A stretch of DNA of 64,000 nt. Origin: Oscillospiraceae bacterium (GTDB lineage: Bacteria; Bacillota; Clostridia; Oscillospirales; Oscillospiraceae). Positions 51,678-59,968 of the stretch are shown here, in pieces; position 1 is the stretch's first letter, and every line of letters starts with the position of its first letter. Where the stretch lies: positions 1 through 64,000 of the forward strand of contig JAFZDL010000106.1 of NCBI GenBank assembly GCA_017561205.1, given 5' to 3'. The position numbers and the translations under genes are program-made. The notes beneath the pieces were generated by a model. The model was not told where the DNA came from and did no database searches. It was given only the letters and a program-made list of their open reading frames with translations.

Positions 51678-52216
51678 ATTACGCAGAGATAAAAAATTTC
51701 GATATTGCTAACGGACCGGGTGTACGGGTGAGCCTGTTCGTTTCCGGATGTACCCACCGATGTAAGGGCTGTTTCAATGAGATTGCCTGGGATTTTGGGT
51801 ACGGAAAACCCTTTACCCAAGAAACAGTGGATATGTTGCTGAAGATGCTGGAACCGGACCATATCAAAGGTATCACCCTTTTAGGCGGAGAGCCCTTTGA
51901 GCCCCAAAATCAGCCGGCGATTGTGGACTTTTTACGGCAAATGAAAACAAAATACCCCGAAAAAAGCGTTTGGGCTTTCTCGGGATATTTATTCGATAAA
52001 GATATGCGCTCCGGCAGGCTTGGCGAGCTTACAAAGGAATTTTTAAGCTATGTTGACGTGCTGGTGGACGGCCCGTTTGTGGAAGCAAAAAAGAATCTGA
52101 GCCTTCGTTTCCGAGGCTCTTCCAACCAAAGAATCATTGATGTACCTGCATCCATGCAAACAGGAGAAATCGTCCTGTGGGAGGATTGGCAGGGTCACGG
52201 AAAGGGAATGAAATAA
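51674..52216 (+). CDS. nrdG: Anaerobic ribonucleotide reductase activating protein (NrdG-like radical SAM)
   Basis: Radical SAM activase that installs the glycyl radical on NrdD. The 180-residue protein has CTHRCKGCFN (CxxxCxxC near residue 26), GGEPFEPQNQPA and a C-terminal LRFRGSSNQRIIDV, typical of NrdG. nrdD is usually adjacent, but the downstream neighbour here is dut, and no nrdD is in the window. Both genes serve deoxynucleotide supply. GGAGG lies 7 bases before ATG. Confidence 0.9.
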   Translation: MNYAEIKNFDIANGPGVRVSLFVSGCTHRCKGCFNEIAWDFGYGKPFTQETVDMLLKMLEPDHIKGITLLGGEPFEPQNQPAIVDFLRQMKTKYPEKSVWAFSGYLFDKDMRSGRLGELTKEFLSYVDVLVDGPFVEAKKNLSLRFRGSSNQRIIDVPASMQTGEIVLWEDWQGHGKGMK

Positions 52217-52653
52217 TGGATGCAATTCGTGTAAAAAAAATAAAACCCAACGCAATCCTGCCTACATACGGATCTGTAGATGCAGCAGGTGCTGACCTGT
52301 ATGCTTGCCTGGATGAAAAGATTTTGATTCAGCCCGGTGAGTCTGTTTTTGTGCCTACCGGTCTGGCAATGGAGATTCCAAAGGGCTATGCAGGCCTTAT
52401 TTATGCCCGCAGCGGTTTGGCCTGTAAGCGAGGCTTAGCGCCGGCTAATAAAGTTGGTGTCATTGACAGTGATTACCGGGGAGAATTCATCGTTGTGCTT
52501 CACAATCACGGAGCAGTTTCCCAGGAAATTGCACCCGGCGAACGGATCGCGCAACTGGTCATTACACCGGTTTTCACCCCGGGTTTTGCAGAGGCGGCAG
52601 AGCTGACAGATACCACGCGTTCTGCCGGTGGCTTCGGCTCAACAGGCAAATAA
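52216..52653 (+). CDS. dut: Deoxyuridine 5'-triphosphate nucleotidohydrolase
   Basis: Trimeric dUTPase making dUMP and keeping uracil out of DNA. The 145-residue protein shows the five family motifs: AAGADLYAC, ARSGLACKRG, GVIDSDYRGE, GERIAQLVI and the C-terminal RSAGGFGSTGK arm. Its ATG overlaps the nrdG stop (TAATG). No clear terminator follows; the next promoter is 77 bases beyond the stop. Confidence 0.96.
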   Translation: MDAIRVKKIKPNAILPTYGSVDAAGADLYACLDEKILIQPGESVFVPTGLAMEIPKGYAGLIYARSGLACKRGLAPANKVGVIDSDYRGEFIVVLHNHGAVSQEIAPGERIAQLVITPVFTPGFAEAAELTDTTRSAGGFGSTGK

Positions 52654-52729
52654 TGTCTTCTAAGTTGTTAATAATCGCCTAAAATGATCCCTTAAATTTG
52701 TGAAAATTAACGAAGGGGAATTTTTGGGG

Positions 52730-52758
52730 TTGACAAAGGAAAATGTCGGTGCTATCAT
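52730..52758 (+). promoter_or_regulatory. Promoter of the lysine riboswitch transcript
   Basis: TTGACA (52730-52735), 17-base spacer, TATCAT (52753-52758). Confidence 0.88.
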
Positions 52759-52770
52759 TGACACAAATTG

Positions 52771-52945
52771 AATCGCTTGAGATAGAGGCGCGGGATTCAT
52801 CAGTACCCACCATAAGGCCAGGCAGCCGTGGCTGGGGAAAGGGGAAACCGCCGAAGCTGGAACTGCGTGCCTGCGTATTTCCTGCTGGGCCGACAGAGAA
52901 TATCTGCCGGACTGTCACATTAACTTTTGTGGAGCGCTATCGATT
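52771..52945 (+). promoter_or_regulatory. Lysine riboswitch (L box)
   Basis: Aptamer that binds lysine. P1 is closed by AATCG/GATAG (52771-52785) with CTATC/CGATT (52937-52945). Conserved blocks are AGAGGCGC (52784-52791), TTCATCAGTA, GGGGAAAGGGGAAACCGCCGAAG (split over 52834-52856; key GAAAG and CCGAAG), CTGGGCC and GGACTGTCAC (52909-52918). The matching terminator downstream shows control by transcription attenuation, with lysine switching the ABC transporter off. The folding itself was not computed. Confidence 0.95.
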
Positions 52946-52994
52946 ACAGTGAATATTGTTTCTACCTTTTCGGAGAGGTATTGGTATTTTCTGT

Positions 52995-53029
52995 TTGGAT
53001 CGCTTGACGAAAGCGGTCCAATTTTTATT
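52995..53029 (+). terminator. Expression-platform terminator of the lysine riboswitch
   Basis: TTGGATCGCTT (52995-53005) pairs with AAGCGGTCCAA (53011-53021, one G-U) around a short GACGA loop, then TTTTT (53022-53026). It lies between the aptamer and the transporter genes. Confidence 0.88.
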
Positions 53030-53077
53030 TGGGCAAAGCCCGGAAATACCAAAACTAAAATGGAAGGGAAAATTGTT

Positions 53078-54013
53078 ATGAGAAGAATTGTAAATTTGAG
53101 TGTCCTGCTGCTGGTGTGTGCAATGTTGTTTACCGCCTGTGATGCAAAGCGAAATGCAGGTATGATCAACGCAGATGATTACCTGTCCGCTGTACCTAAG
53201 GTTGAGAATCTGACCGATATGGACACAAGCAAGATCATTGGCCTTGAAGATGGTGTTCTGACTGTTGGTATGGAATGTGCCTACGCGCCTTACAACTGGA
53301 CACAGACCGATGACAGCTACGGTGCTGTCCCCATCTCCAATGTGTCCGGCTCCTATGCCAACGGCTACGATGTGATGATCGCAAAGCGTATCTGTGAGAC
53401 CTATGGTTGGGAACTGGAGATCGTATCCTCTGCCTGGGATTCTCTGACCCCCGCGGTCCAGTCCAAGACCATGGATGCCAACATTGCTGGCCAGTCTATG
53501 ACCGCTGACCGTTTGGCAGAGGTGAATATGGCAGGCCCCTATTATTACGCAACTATCGTTTGCCTGACCACCAAGGACAGTGCGTATGCAAGCGCAAAGT
53601 CCATTGCAGACCTGGCCGGCGGCAAGTGTACCGCCCAGAGCGGTACCATCTGGTATGATTCCTGCCTGCCTCAGATCGAAAATGCGAAGCTGATCGCCCC
53701 TGCTGATACTGCACCGGCAATGCTGATGCAGCTGGAGACCGGCACGGTAGATTTCATTTGCACGGATATGCCCACTGCAATGGGCGCAGTAGCAAAGAAT
53801 GATGATTTTGTCATTTTGAACTTCTCCGGCACTGCAGGCGACTTCCAGTTTGCCAGTGAGCAGGAGCGGGCTGAAAATGTAAACATCGGTATTTCTGTGC
53901 TGAAGGACAACGAAGAGCTGACCCAAGCTGTTAACAAGGTACTGTCCATCCTGGATGAGGAAGACTTCAATGCAATGATGGACTACGCCATCGCGATCCA
54001 GCCGGAGCTCTGA
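53078..54013 (+). CDS. Amino-acid ABC transporter substrate-binding lipoprotein (lysine-regulated)
   Basis: Solute receptor of a polar amino-acid ABC importer. The 311-residue lipoprotein has the signal MRRIVNLSVLLLVCAMLFTAC with lipobox LFTAC (Cys21), then a bilobal SBP_bac_3 fold: VLTVGMECAYAPYNWTQ, NGYDVMIAKRICETYGWE and GTVDFICTDMPTA. The lysine riboswitch upstream argues that lysine, perhaps with arginine or ornithine, is the substrate. ATG 53078 follows GGAAGGG. It is first in a three-gene operon; the permease follows after one base. Confidence 0.92.
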   Translation: MRRIVNLSVLLLVCAMLFTACDAKRNAGMINADDYLSAVPKVENLTDMDTSKIIGLEDGVLTVGMECAYAPYNWTQTDDSYGAVPISNVSGSYANGYDVMIAKRICETYGWELEIVSSAWDSLTPAVQSKTMDANIAGQSMTADRLAEVNMAGPYYYATIVCLTTKDSAYASAKSIADLAGGKCTAQSGTIWYDSCLPQIENAKLIAPADTAPAMLMQLETGTVDFICTDMPTAMGAVAKNDDFVILNFSGTAGDFQFASEQERAENVNIGISVLKDNEELTQAVNKVLSILDEEDFNAMMDYAIAIQPEL

Positions 54014-54014
54014 G

Positions 54015-54890
54015 ATGGATAAACTCATAGAACTGATCGGAGATATTTCCCGATTGTGGGGCAAATACGGCGAAATGTATCTGCGTGGCATAGGCAGTAC
54101 CCTTATTCTGGCGCTGGTAGCGACCCTTTTGGGCTGTGTGATCGGTTTTGCCTGCGGCGTACTCAATACCATACCCTATTCCTCCCGGGATCCGCTGCCC
54201 AAGCGATTTGGACTGAAGCTGATCCGGGTGCTGGTACGGGTGTATGTGGAGGTGTTCCGGGGTACGCCCATGGTGCTGCAAGCAGTTTTTATTTACTACG
54301 GGTTGCCTTATTTTACCGACAATTCTGTACATTTTGAAAGTGTATGGACGGCAGCAATTTTAATCGTTTCCATCAATACCGGTGCGTATATGGCAGAATC
54401 TGTCCGAGGTGGTATCATCTCCATTGACCCCGGTCAGACCGAAGGAGCCAAGGCTATTGGTATGACCCATCTGCAGACGATGGTTAAGGTGATTCTGCCA
54501 CAAGCTCTTCGGAATATTATGCCGCAGATCGGCAATAATTTCATCATCAATGTGAAGGACACTTCCGTGATGTTTATCATCAGCTTTACAGAGCTGTTTG
54601 CTGCCCACCGGTATATTGTTGGTGTGAACAATATGTATTTTCCCTCCGCAGCCATTGAAATGATCGCGTATCTGACAATGACCCTGTTGGCATCCGTCCT
54701 GCTGCGTTGGCTGGAAAAGTTAATGGATGGCCCGGACAACTACCAGCTGGTGCAAACTGACCAACTGGTGATGACCGCTGGCACCTACACTCACCCCAAG
54801 CGGGGCAGCAATTATGATGAACTGAGCAAAGAGTTTCGGGGGCGTGTCAAACAGAGCTTGAAATTCGGAAGAAACAGGGGAGGGCGATGA
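54015..54890 (+). CDS. Amino-acid ABC transporter permease (HisMQ family)
   Basis: A 291-residue membrane permease of the polar amino-acid uptake family. About five TM helices, with [20 protein letters not shown] at the N-terminal conserved start, [19 protein letters not shown], and the cytoplasmic EAA loop [20 protein letters not shown] that couples to the ATPase. An extra hydrophilic C-terminal tail of about 50 residues (from about 240) is unusual for this family. The start is one base after the receptor stop; GGAG is 7 bases upstream. Functions with the flanking receptor and ATPase. Confidence 0.94.
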   Translation: MDKLIELIGDISRLWGKYGEMYLRGIGSTLILALVATLLGCVIGFACGVLNTIPYSSRDPLPKRFGLKLIRVLVRVYVEVFRGTPMVLQAVFIYYGLPYFTDNSVHFESVWTAAILIVSINTGAYMAESVRGGIISIDPGQTEGAKAIGMTHLQTMVKVILPQALRNIMPQIGNNFIINVKDTSVMFIISFTELFAAHRYIVGVNNMYFPSAAIEMIAYLTMTLLASVLLRWLEKLMDGPDNYQLVQTDQLVMTAGTYTHPKRGSNYDELSKEFRGRVKQSLKFGRNRGGR

Positions 54891-54891
54891 T

Positions 54892-55632
54892 ATGGGTGAA
54901 ATACTTTTAAATATTCACCACCTGTCCAAGTCCTTCGGTTCCCATGAGGTGTTACGGGACATTGATTTTACAGTTTCCAAGGGAGATGTCATTTCTGTAA
55001 TTGGCGCATCTGGTTCGGGAAAATCCACTCTTTTGCGGTGTATAAACCTGCTGGAAACCCCTAATTCGGGAGAAATCTTATATCATGGAAAGAATGTACT
55101 TGGTGGTAGTATGAAGCCACATGAGTACCGCTCCCATGTTGGAATGGTGTTTCAATCCTTCAACCTTTTCAATAATATGACTGTGTTGGAAAACTGTATT
55201 GTTGGCCAGCAGCAAGTGCTGAAAAGATCAAAGGACGAAGCCCGGCATGTGGCCATGGACTACCTGGAAAAGGTAGGAATGACACCTTATATCCACGCTA
55301 AACCCCGGCAGCTTTCCGGTGGTCAGAAGCAGCGGGTAGCCATTGCCAGAGCCTTGGCAATGAATCCGGAGATTCTGCTGTTTGATGAACCGACCTCCGC
55401 CCTGGATCCGGAAATGGTTGGAGAAGTGCTGAGCGTAATGCAGACCCTTGCCCGGGAAGGTATGACTATGTTGGTGGTCACCCACGAGATGGCTTTTGCC
55501 CGGGATGTGAGTAGCCGTGTAGTATACATGAATGAAGGTGTCATTTGTGAGCAAGGTACACCGGCTGAAATATTTGGTAATCCCCAAAAAAAAGAAACCC
55601 AGGACTTTCTTTCTCGTTTTAGAAATGTATAA
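54892..55632 (+). CDS. Amino-acid ABC transporter ATPase (GlnQ/HisP family)
   Basis: Energises the lysine-regulated importer. Of 246 residues: Walker [19 protein letters not shown] (near residue 37), Q-loop [16 protein letters not shown], signature [16 protein letters not shown], Walker [16 protein letters not shown] and H-loop [15 protein letters not shown] 54892 follows the permease stop by one base. Operon end is marked by the palindromic terminator. Confidence 0.96.
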   Translation: MGEILLNIHHLSKSFGSHEVLRDIDFTVSKGDVISVIGASGSGKSTLLRCINLLETPNSGEILYHGKNVLGGSMKPHEYRSHVGMVFQSFNLFNNMTVLENCIVGQQQVLKRSKDEARHVAMDYLEKVGMTPYIHAKPRQLSGGQKQRVAIARALAMNPEILLFDEPTSALDPEMVGEVLSVMQTLAREGMTMLVVTHEMAFARDVSSRVVYMNEGVICEQGTPAEIFGNPQKKETQDFLSRFRNV

Positions 55633-55633
55633 G

Positions 55634-55664
55634 AAAAAGGAACCACCGGTTAACCGGTGGTTCC
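55634..55664. terminator. Palindromic terminator between the ABC operon and glnN
   Basis: 26-base perfect palindrome GGAACCACCGGTTAACCGGT... (55639-55664). The T-run lies on the minus strand (55638-55634), so it mainly ends glnN; the plus-strand side has only TGTATTTT. Confidence 0.85.
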
Positions 55665-55670
55665 TGTATT

Positions 55671-57755
55671 TTAATAGAACAGAAGATCCGAATAGGTGGG
55701 ATAAGGCCAGTAGCTCTTATCGGTAAGGGTTTCCAAAATGTCAGCCTGCTCCCGGAGATCCTGCATATCTGTTACAATGGTATCGTGATAGTAATTCACG
55801 ATATTCTCCTTGCCTTCCGGAATATGGGACAGATCCTCACGGAGCTTTTCGCAACACAGATACATCTTGTCTGTAGCGTCGGAAAGTCGCCTTGCAATGG
55901 CATCCTCAGCTTGACAGGGAATACCCAATTGCTTTTTGGAGAGGATCCCCTTGCACAGATCCTTGGTATAACGGACCGCTGCCGGTAGGATCTGATGTAG
56001 CGTCATATCCAAACAGGTTTTCGCTTCGATGTTGATGATCTTCCGATAAGCATCCAGGTAGATCTCATATCTTGCTCGGAATTCATCCTCGGTGTAGATG
56101 CCGTGGCTGGTGACGAGGTCAATGTTCTTTTGGCTGATGTAGCTAGGCAGGCACTGGGCGGTGGAGGGGTAATTGCTCAGACCCCGGCGGGCGGCCTCTT
56201 CCTTCCATTCCTCGCTGTATCCGTTGCCGCCGAAGATGATTCGCTGATGCTCCGTAAAGGTGCGGCAAACCAGCTTTTGCAAAGCGGACTCGAAATCTTC
56301 AGCCTGCTCCAGTTCGTCGGCAAATTTACCCAATTCCTCGGCCATAATGGTGTTCAGCGCGATATTAGGTCCTGCGATGGACAGGGAAGAACCCAGCATA
56401 CGGAACTCGAACTTGTTACCGGTGAAGGCCAGGGGAGAGGTGCGATTCCGGTCAGTGGTGTCCTTGGGGATAGAGGGTAGAACATCCACACCAATGCGCA
56501 TAACGCTCTTTTCGGGATCGGTATAGTTGGTGCCGTTGATAATGGAATTAACAACTGCATTCAGCTCGTCACCCAGGAAAATGGAGATGATAGCAGGAGG
56601 CGCCTCATGGGAGCCCAGACGGTGATCATTGCCGGCAGAAGCTACAGTGCAGCGCAAGAAGTCCTGGTACTCGTCAATGCCCTTGATAAAGGCGGCGAGG
56701 AACACCAGGAACTGGGCGTTCTGCCGGGGGGTCTTACCGGGACTGAACAGATTGTGACCGGTGTCGGTGGCTAAAGACCAGTTGTTGTGCTTGCCGGAGC
56801 CGTTGACACCTGCAAAGGGCTTTTCGTGGAGCAGGCACACTAAATTATGCCTGGCAGCGCACTTCTTCATTACCATCATAATCAACTGATTGGCATCGCA
56901 GGCGCTGTTGGCATCGGTATAAATGGGCGCGATCTCATGCTGACAGGGCGCGGTTTCGTTGTGCTTGGTCTTAGAGAGAATGCCCAGCCGCCAAAGCTGC
57001 TCATCCAAATCCCGCATAAACTTGGAAACACGGGTGCGGATGGTGCCGAAATAATGGTCATCCAATTCCTGACCCTTGGGGGGCAGAGCACCAAAGAGGG
57101 TACGTCCTGTCAATCGCAGGTCTTCTCTTTGGGCATACATATCCTTAGGCAGCAGGAAATACTCCTGCTCAGCGCCCACGCAAGTCACTACACGCTTGGT
57201 CTCGGTGTCACCAAACAGCCGCATAATGCGCATTGCTTCTCTGGAAACTTCGTCAATGGAGCGCAGCAGAGGGGTTTTCATATCCAACGCCGCACCGGTA
57301 AAAGAGAAGAAGCAGGTGGGGATGTACAAACTGCCGTCTTTTACAAAAGCGAAGGCAGTGGGATCCCAGGCGGTATAGCCTCTTGCCTCAAAGGTGGCAC
57401 GCAGACCACCGGAGGGGAAGGAGGATGCATCTGGTTCGCCACGAACTAAGGATTTGCCGTTAAACTCCATAATCACACGACCGTCGCCGGTGGGAGCAAT
57501 GAAGGAATCGTGCTTTTCGGCAGTGATGCCGGTCATAGGTTGGAACCAGTGGGTGTAGTGGGTTGCGCCCTTTTCAATGGCCCAATTTTTCATTGCCTCG
57601 GCAATTTCGTTGGCAACACTCAGCTCCAAAGGTGTGCTGGTTTGGATGCACTGCTTCCAGGCATGAAAAATATCCGGGTGAAGACGCTGCTTCATCACGG
57701 CCTCATTGAAAACGTCGCTGGCAAAAATCTCAGGAACATTCAGATTGTGACTCAT
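55671..57755 (-). CDS. glnN: Glutamine synthetase type III
   Basis: ATP-dependent glutamate plus ammonia to glutamine. The 694-residue protein is far longer than GSI (about 470) and fits GSIII, known from Bacteroides and many Clostridia. GSIII-specific N-terminal segments are ASDVFNEAVMKQRLHPDI and THYTHWFQPMTGITAEKHD; the catalytic core has CVGAEQEYFLL, KHNETAPCQHEIAPIY, VNGSGKHNNWSLAT and FTGNKFEFRMLGSS. AAGGATG precedes ATG 57755 by 8 bases; the upstream in-frame ATG at 57773 has no site. It is a single-gene unit. Confidence 0.96.
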   Translation of the reverse strand: MSHNLNVPEIFASDVFNEAVMKQRLHPDIFHAWKQCIQTSTPLELSVANEIAEAMKNWAIEKGATHYTHWFQPMTGITAEKHDSFIAPTGDGRVIMEFNGKSLVRGEPDASSFPSGGLRATFEARGYTAWDPTAFAFVKDGSLYIPTCFFSFTGAALDMKTPLLRSIDEVSREAMRIMRLFGDTETKRVVTCVGAEQEYFLLPKDMYAQREDLRLTGRTLFGALPPKGQELDDHYFGTIRTRVSKFMRDLDEQLWRLGILSKTKHNETAPCQHEIAPIYTDANSACDANQLIMMVMKKCAARHNLVCLLHEKPFAGVNGSGKHNNWSLATDTGHNLFSPGKTPRQNAQFLVFLAAFIKGIDEYQDFLRCTVASAGNDHRLGSHEAPPAIISIFLGDELNAVVNSIINGTNYTDPEKSVMRIGVDVLPSIPKDTTDRNRTSPLAFTGNKFEFRMLGSSLSIAGPNIALNTIMAEELGKFADELEQAEDFESALQKLVCRTFTEHQRIIFGGNGYSEEWKEEAARRGLSNYPSTAQCLPSYISQKNIDLVTSHGIYTEDEFRARYEIYLDAYRKIINIEAKTCLDMTLHQILPAAVRYTKDLCKGILSKKQLGIPCQAEDAIARRLSDATDKMYLCCEKLREDLSHIPEGKENIVNYYHDTIVTDMQDLREQADILETLTDKSYWPYPTYSDLLFY

Positions 57756-57791
57756 TTTGGCGCATCCTTTCAAATCGATACTTCACAGTAA

Positions 57792-57820
57792 ATTTTATTC
57801 TAAATTCTGTAAAATTGCAA
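57792..57820 (-). promoter_or_regulatory. Promoter of glnN
   Basis: Minus-strand TTGCAA (57820-57815), 17-base spacer, TAAAAT (57797-57792). Confidence 0.7.
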
Positions 57821-57911
57821 GGGACAAATGTGTATAAATTTAAAGCTGAACAGTAAATTCCCTTGTTCAATGAATACAAATTGGGGAAAATGAAATTTTC
57901 TTCTCCACAGC

Positions 57912-57940
57912 TTGCAATTTTTGTAAAAAAGGTGTATAGT
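57912..57940 (+). promoter_or_regulatory. Promoter of the aminotransferase-LUD unit
   Basis: TTGCAA (57912-57917), 17-base spacer, TATAGT (57935-57940), leader about 35 bases. Confidence 0.75.
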
Positions 57941-57978
57941 ATTCCTTATATTAAAGTTATTGAAAAGAGGGAGAAACT

Positions 57979-59250
57979 ATGTCTTACATAACTATGACAA
58001 AAGAACAGTTACAGAAGGAATATGCTTTGCAAACTGCGCGTTTCGATGCCTGCAAGGCCCAGAATCTGAAACTGAATATGGCCCGGGGTAAGCCCGGCGC
58101 AGATCAGCTGGATCTGATCAGTGATATGTTGGGTTGCTTTGTTGACCCCAAAGAGTGTTTTACCGATGGCATTGACGCCAGAAACTACGGTGAGCTGGCC
58201 GGTCTGCCTGTTGCCCGTGCTTATTGGGCAGATGTGTTAGGGTGTAAGCCTGCACAGACCTTTCTGGGCGGTTCCTCCAGCTTGACCTTGATGCACGATG
58301 TGATTGCAAAGGCCTTTTCTCATGGCTTGCTTCACAGTGAGCGCCCCTGGTGCAAGGAAGAAACAGTAAAGTTCCTTTGCCCCAGCCCCGGTTATGACCG
58401 TCATTTCCGTATTACGGAGTTTTTTGGTGCAGAGCTGATCACTGTGCCTATGACTGCCACCGGCCCTAACATGGATGTGGTGGAGGAGTTGGTAAAAGAT
58501 CCCCAGGTCAAGGGTATTTGGTGTGTGCCCAAGTATTCCAATCCCGATGGCATTATTTATTCCGATGACACGATCCGCCGCTTTGCAAATCTGAAGCCCG
58601 CTGCTCCCGACTTTACCATTATGTGGGATAACGCCTACTGCGTCCACGAATTTGATGGTGAGTTTGTACCTTTTGCAGATATTATTTCTCTGTGCGAAGA
58701 GGCAGGAAACCCGGATATGGTCTTTGAGTTTGCATCTACCTCCAAGATCACTTTCCCCGGCGCCGGTATTTCCGTAATGGCATCTTCCGAAGCTAATATT
58801 GCTTATCTCACCAAGATGTTCGGTGTACAGATGATCTCCCACGATAAGATCAATCAGCTGCGCCATGTGAAATACTTAAAGAATAAGACGCATACCTTAG
58901 AGATTATGAAGAAGCACGCATCTGTTTTGGGTCCTAAGTTCCGGGTTGTTGCTACAGTTTTGGACAAAGAGATCGCACCTTGCGGTTTTGCAAGCTGGAA
59001 TGCGCCCAAAGGTGGTTATTTTGTAAGCCTTAACACTATGGAAGGCACTGCCACCCGTGCTTTAGCGCTGTGCGAGGAAGCCGGTGTGGTTATGACCCCT
59101 GCCGGTGCAACCTTCCCCTATGGCAAGGAGCCTGCCGACAGCAATATCCGTATTGCACCCAGCCTGCCTCCTGTTGCTGAACTGGAGAAGGCAATGGAAG
59201 TGTTCTGCATCTGCCTGAAGATCGCAGCTCTGGAAAAACTGCTGAAGTAA
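57979..59250 (+). CDS. Aminotransferase, aspartate aminotransferase Ic-like (MocR-type fold I)
   Basis: PLP-dependent transaminase of 423 residues in the class I fold family PF12897-like group, related to subgroup Ic aspartate aminotransferases. Diagnostics: LNMARGKPGADQLDL near the N-terminus, KYSNPDGIIYSD (Asn-Pro-Asp-Gly), IMWDNAYCVHEF (Asp-x-Ala-Tyr) and FASTSKITFPGAG with the PLP lysine in SKIT. No HTH domain is present, unlike MocR/GntR fusions. The amino-donor specificity cannot be told. GAGGGAG lies 7 bases before ATG. The LUD gene follows 11 bases downstream. Confidence 0.93.
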   Translation: MSYITMTKEQLQKEYALQTARFDACKAQNLKLNMARGKPGADQLDLISDMLGCFVDPKECFTDGIDARNYGELAGLPVARAYWADVLGCKPAQTFLGGSSSLTLMHDVIAKAFSHGLLHSERPWCKEETVKFLCPSPGYDRHFRITEFFGAELITVPMTATGPNMDVVEELVKDPQVKGIWCVPKYSNPDGIIYSDDTIRRFANLKPAAPDFTIMWDNAYCVHEFDGEFVPFADIISLCEEAGNPDMVFEFASTSKITFPGAGISVMASSEANIAYLTKMFGVQMISHDKINQLRHVKYLKNKTHTLEIMKKHASVLGPKFRVVATVLDKEIAPCGFASWNAPKGGYFVSLNTMEGTATRALALCEEAGVVMTPAGATFPYGKEPADSNIRIAPSLPPVAELEKAMEVFCICLKIAALEKLLK

Positions 59251-59261
59251 AGGAGTTCCCA

Positions 59262-59900
59262 ATGGAAACTGCTAAGAAGCTGTATTACAGCAAGCGCGGC
59301 AAACTGTTGGTGAAGAACCTGAAGAAACGCCATTTTGATGCTGTATACTGTGATACAAAAGAGGATGCTCTGAAGCAGGCGCTCGTCTGGATTCCCGAGG
59401 GTTCAACCGTTGGCTGGGGCGGCGCAACATCTGCCCAGCAGATTGGTTTGATGACTGCGCTGAATGCAGGTAACTATCGTACCCTCGACAGAGATCAATG
59501 CGAAACCGCCCAGGAGCGGGAGAAAATCGCAAAGGATTGCCTTTTTGCGGATGTTTTTATTACCGGTGCCAATGCCATCAGCTTAGATGGGCAGATGGTC
59601 AATATCGACGGCAACGGCAACAGAGTTGCGGCCATCATCTATGGTCCTGCTTCTGTGGTGGTGATTGCCGGTATGAACAAGGTAACTGACGATCTTGAAA
59701 GCGCAATTACCCGGGCAAGAACTGTGGCAGCGCCTATCAATCAGCAGCGCTTTGGATTAAGCAATCCCTGTACCGTTACCGGTAGTTGTGCCGATTGTAA
59801 GTCCGAAACATGTATTTGTAACCATATTGTGGTTACCCGCCATTGCCGCCCTGTGGGACGGATTAAGTTTATCCTTGTGGGTGAGGAACTGGGATTCTAA
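59262..59900 (+). CDS. LUD-domain protein (LutC/YkgG-like, DUF162)
   Basis: A 212-residue protein of the LUD family (lactate utilization; LutC/YkgG). Family features are WIPEGSTVGWGGATSAQQIG near the N-terminus, FITGANAISLDGQMVNIDGN in the middle and the Cys-rich NPCTVTGSCADCKSETCIC (five Cys) near the C-terminus that may bind a metal cluster. In Clostridia it is found outside lut operons and its role is not defined. It follows the aminotransferase at 11 bases in one transcript. Confidence 0.9.
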   Translation: METAKKLYYSKRGKLLVKNLKKRHFDAVYCDTKEDALKQALVWIPEGSTVGWGGATSAQQIGLMTALNAGNYRTLDRDQCETAQEREKIAKDCLFADVFITGANAISLDGQMVNIDGNGNRVAAIIYGPASVVVIAGMNKVTDDLESAITRARTVAAPINQQRFGLSNPCTVTGSCADCKSETCICNHIVVTRHCRPVGRIKFILVGEELGF

Positions 59901-59905
59901 ACCAC

Positions 59906-59934
59906 TTGACATTAGGTGCATAATCGCATATCAT
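59906..59934 (+). promoter_or_regulatory. Promoter of kamA
   Basis: TTGACA (59906-59911), 17-base spacer, TATCAT (59929-59934). It gives kamA a transcript of its own, separate from the aminotransferase-LUD unit. Confidence 0.8.
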
Positions 59935-59968
59935 TTTAGTGAAAGATTTAGCCTTGGAGGAGCCAATT

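Noticed and set aside
52949..53077. N-terminal extension of the receptor gene into the riboswitch leader
   Set aside because: The extension would cover the aptamer 3' end and the terminator; the signal peptide begins at ATG 53078.
52937..54172. 411-codon minus-strand open frame across the lysine riboswitch terminator and the receptor gene
   Set aside because: It is antisense to the receptor lipoprotein, covers regulatory sequence, and has no family match or ribosome site.
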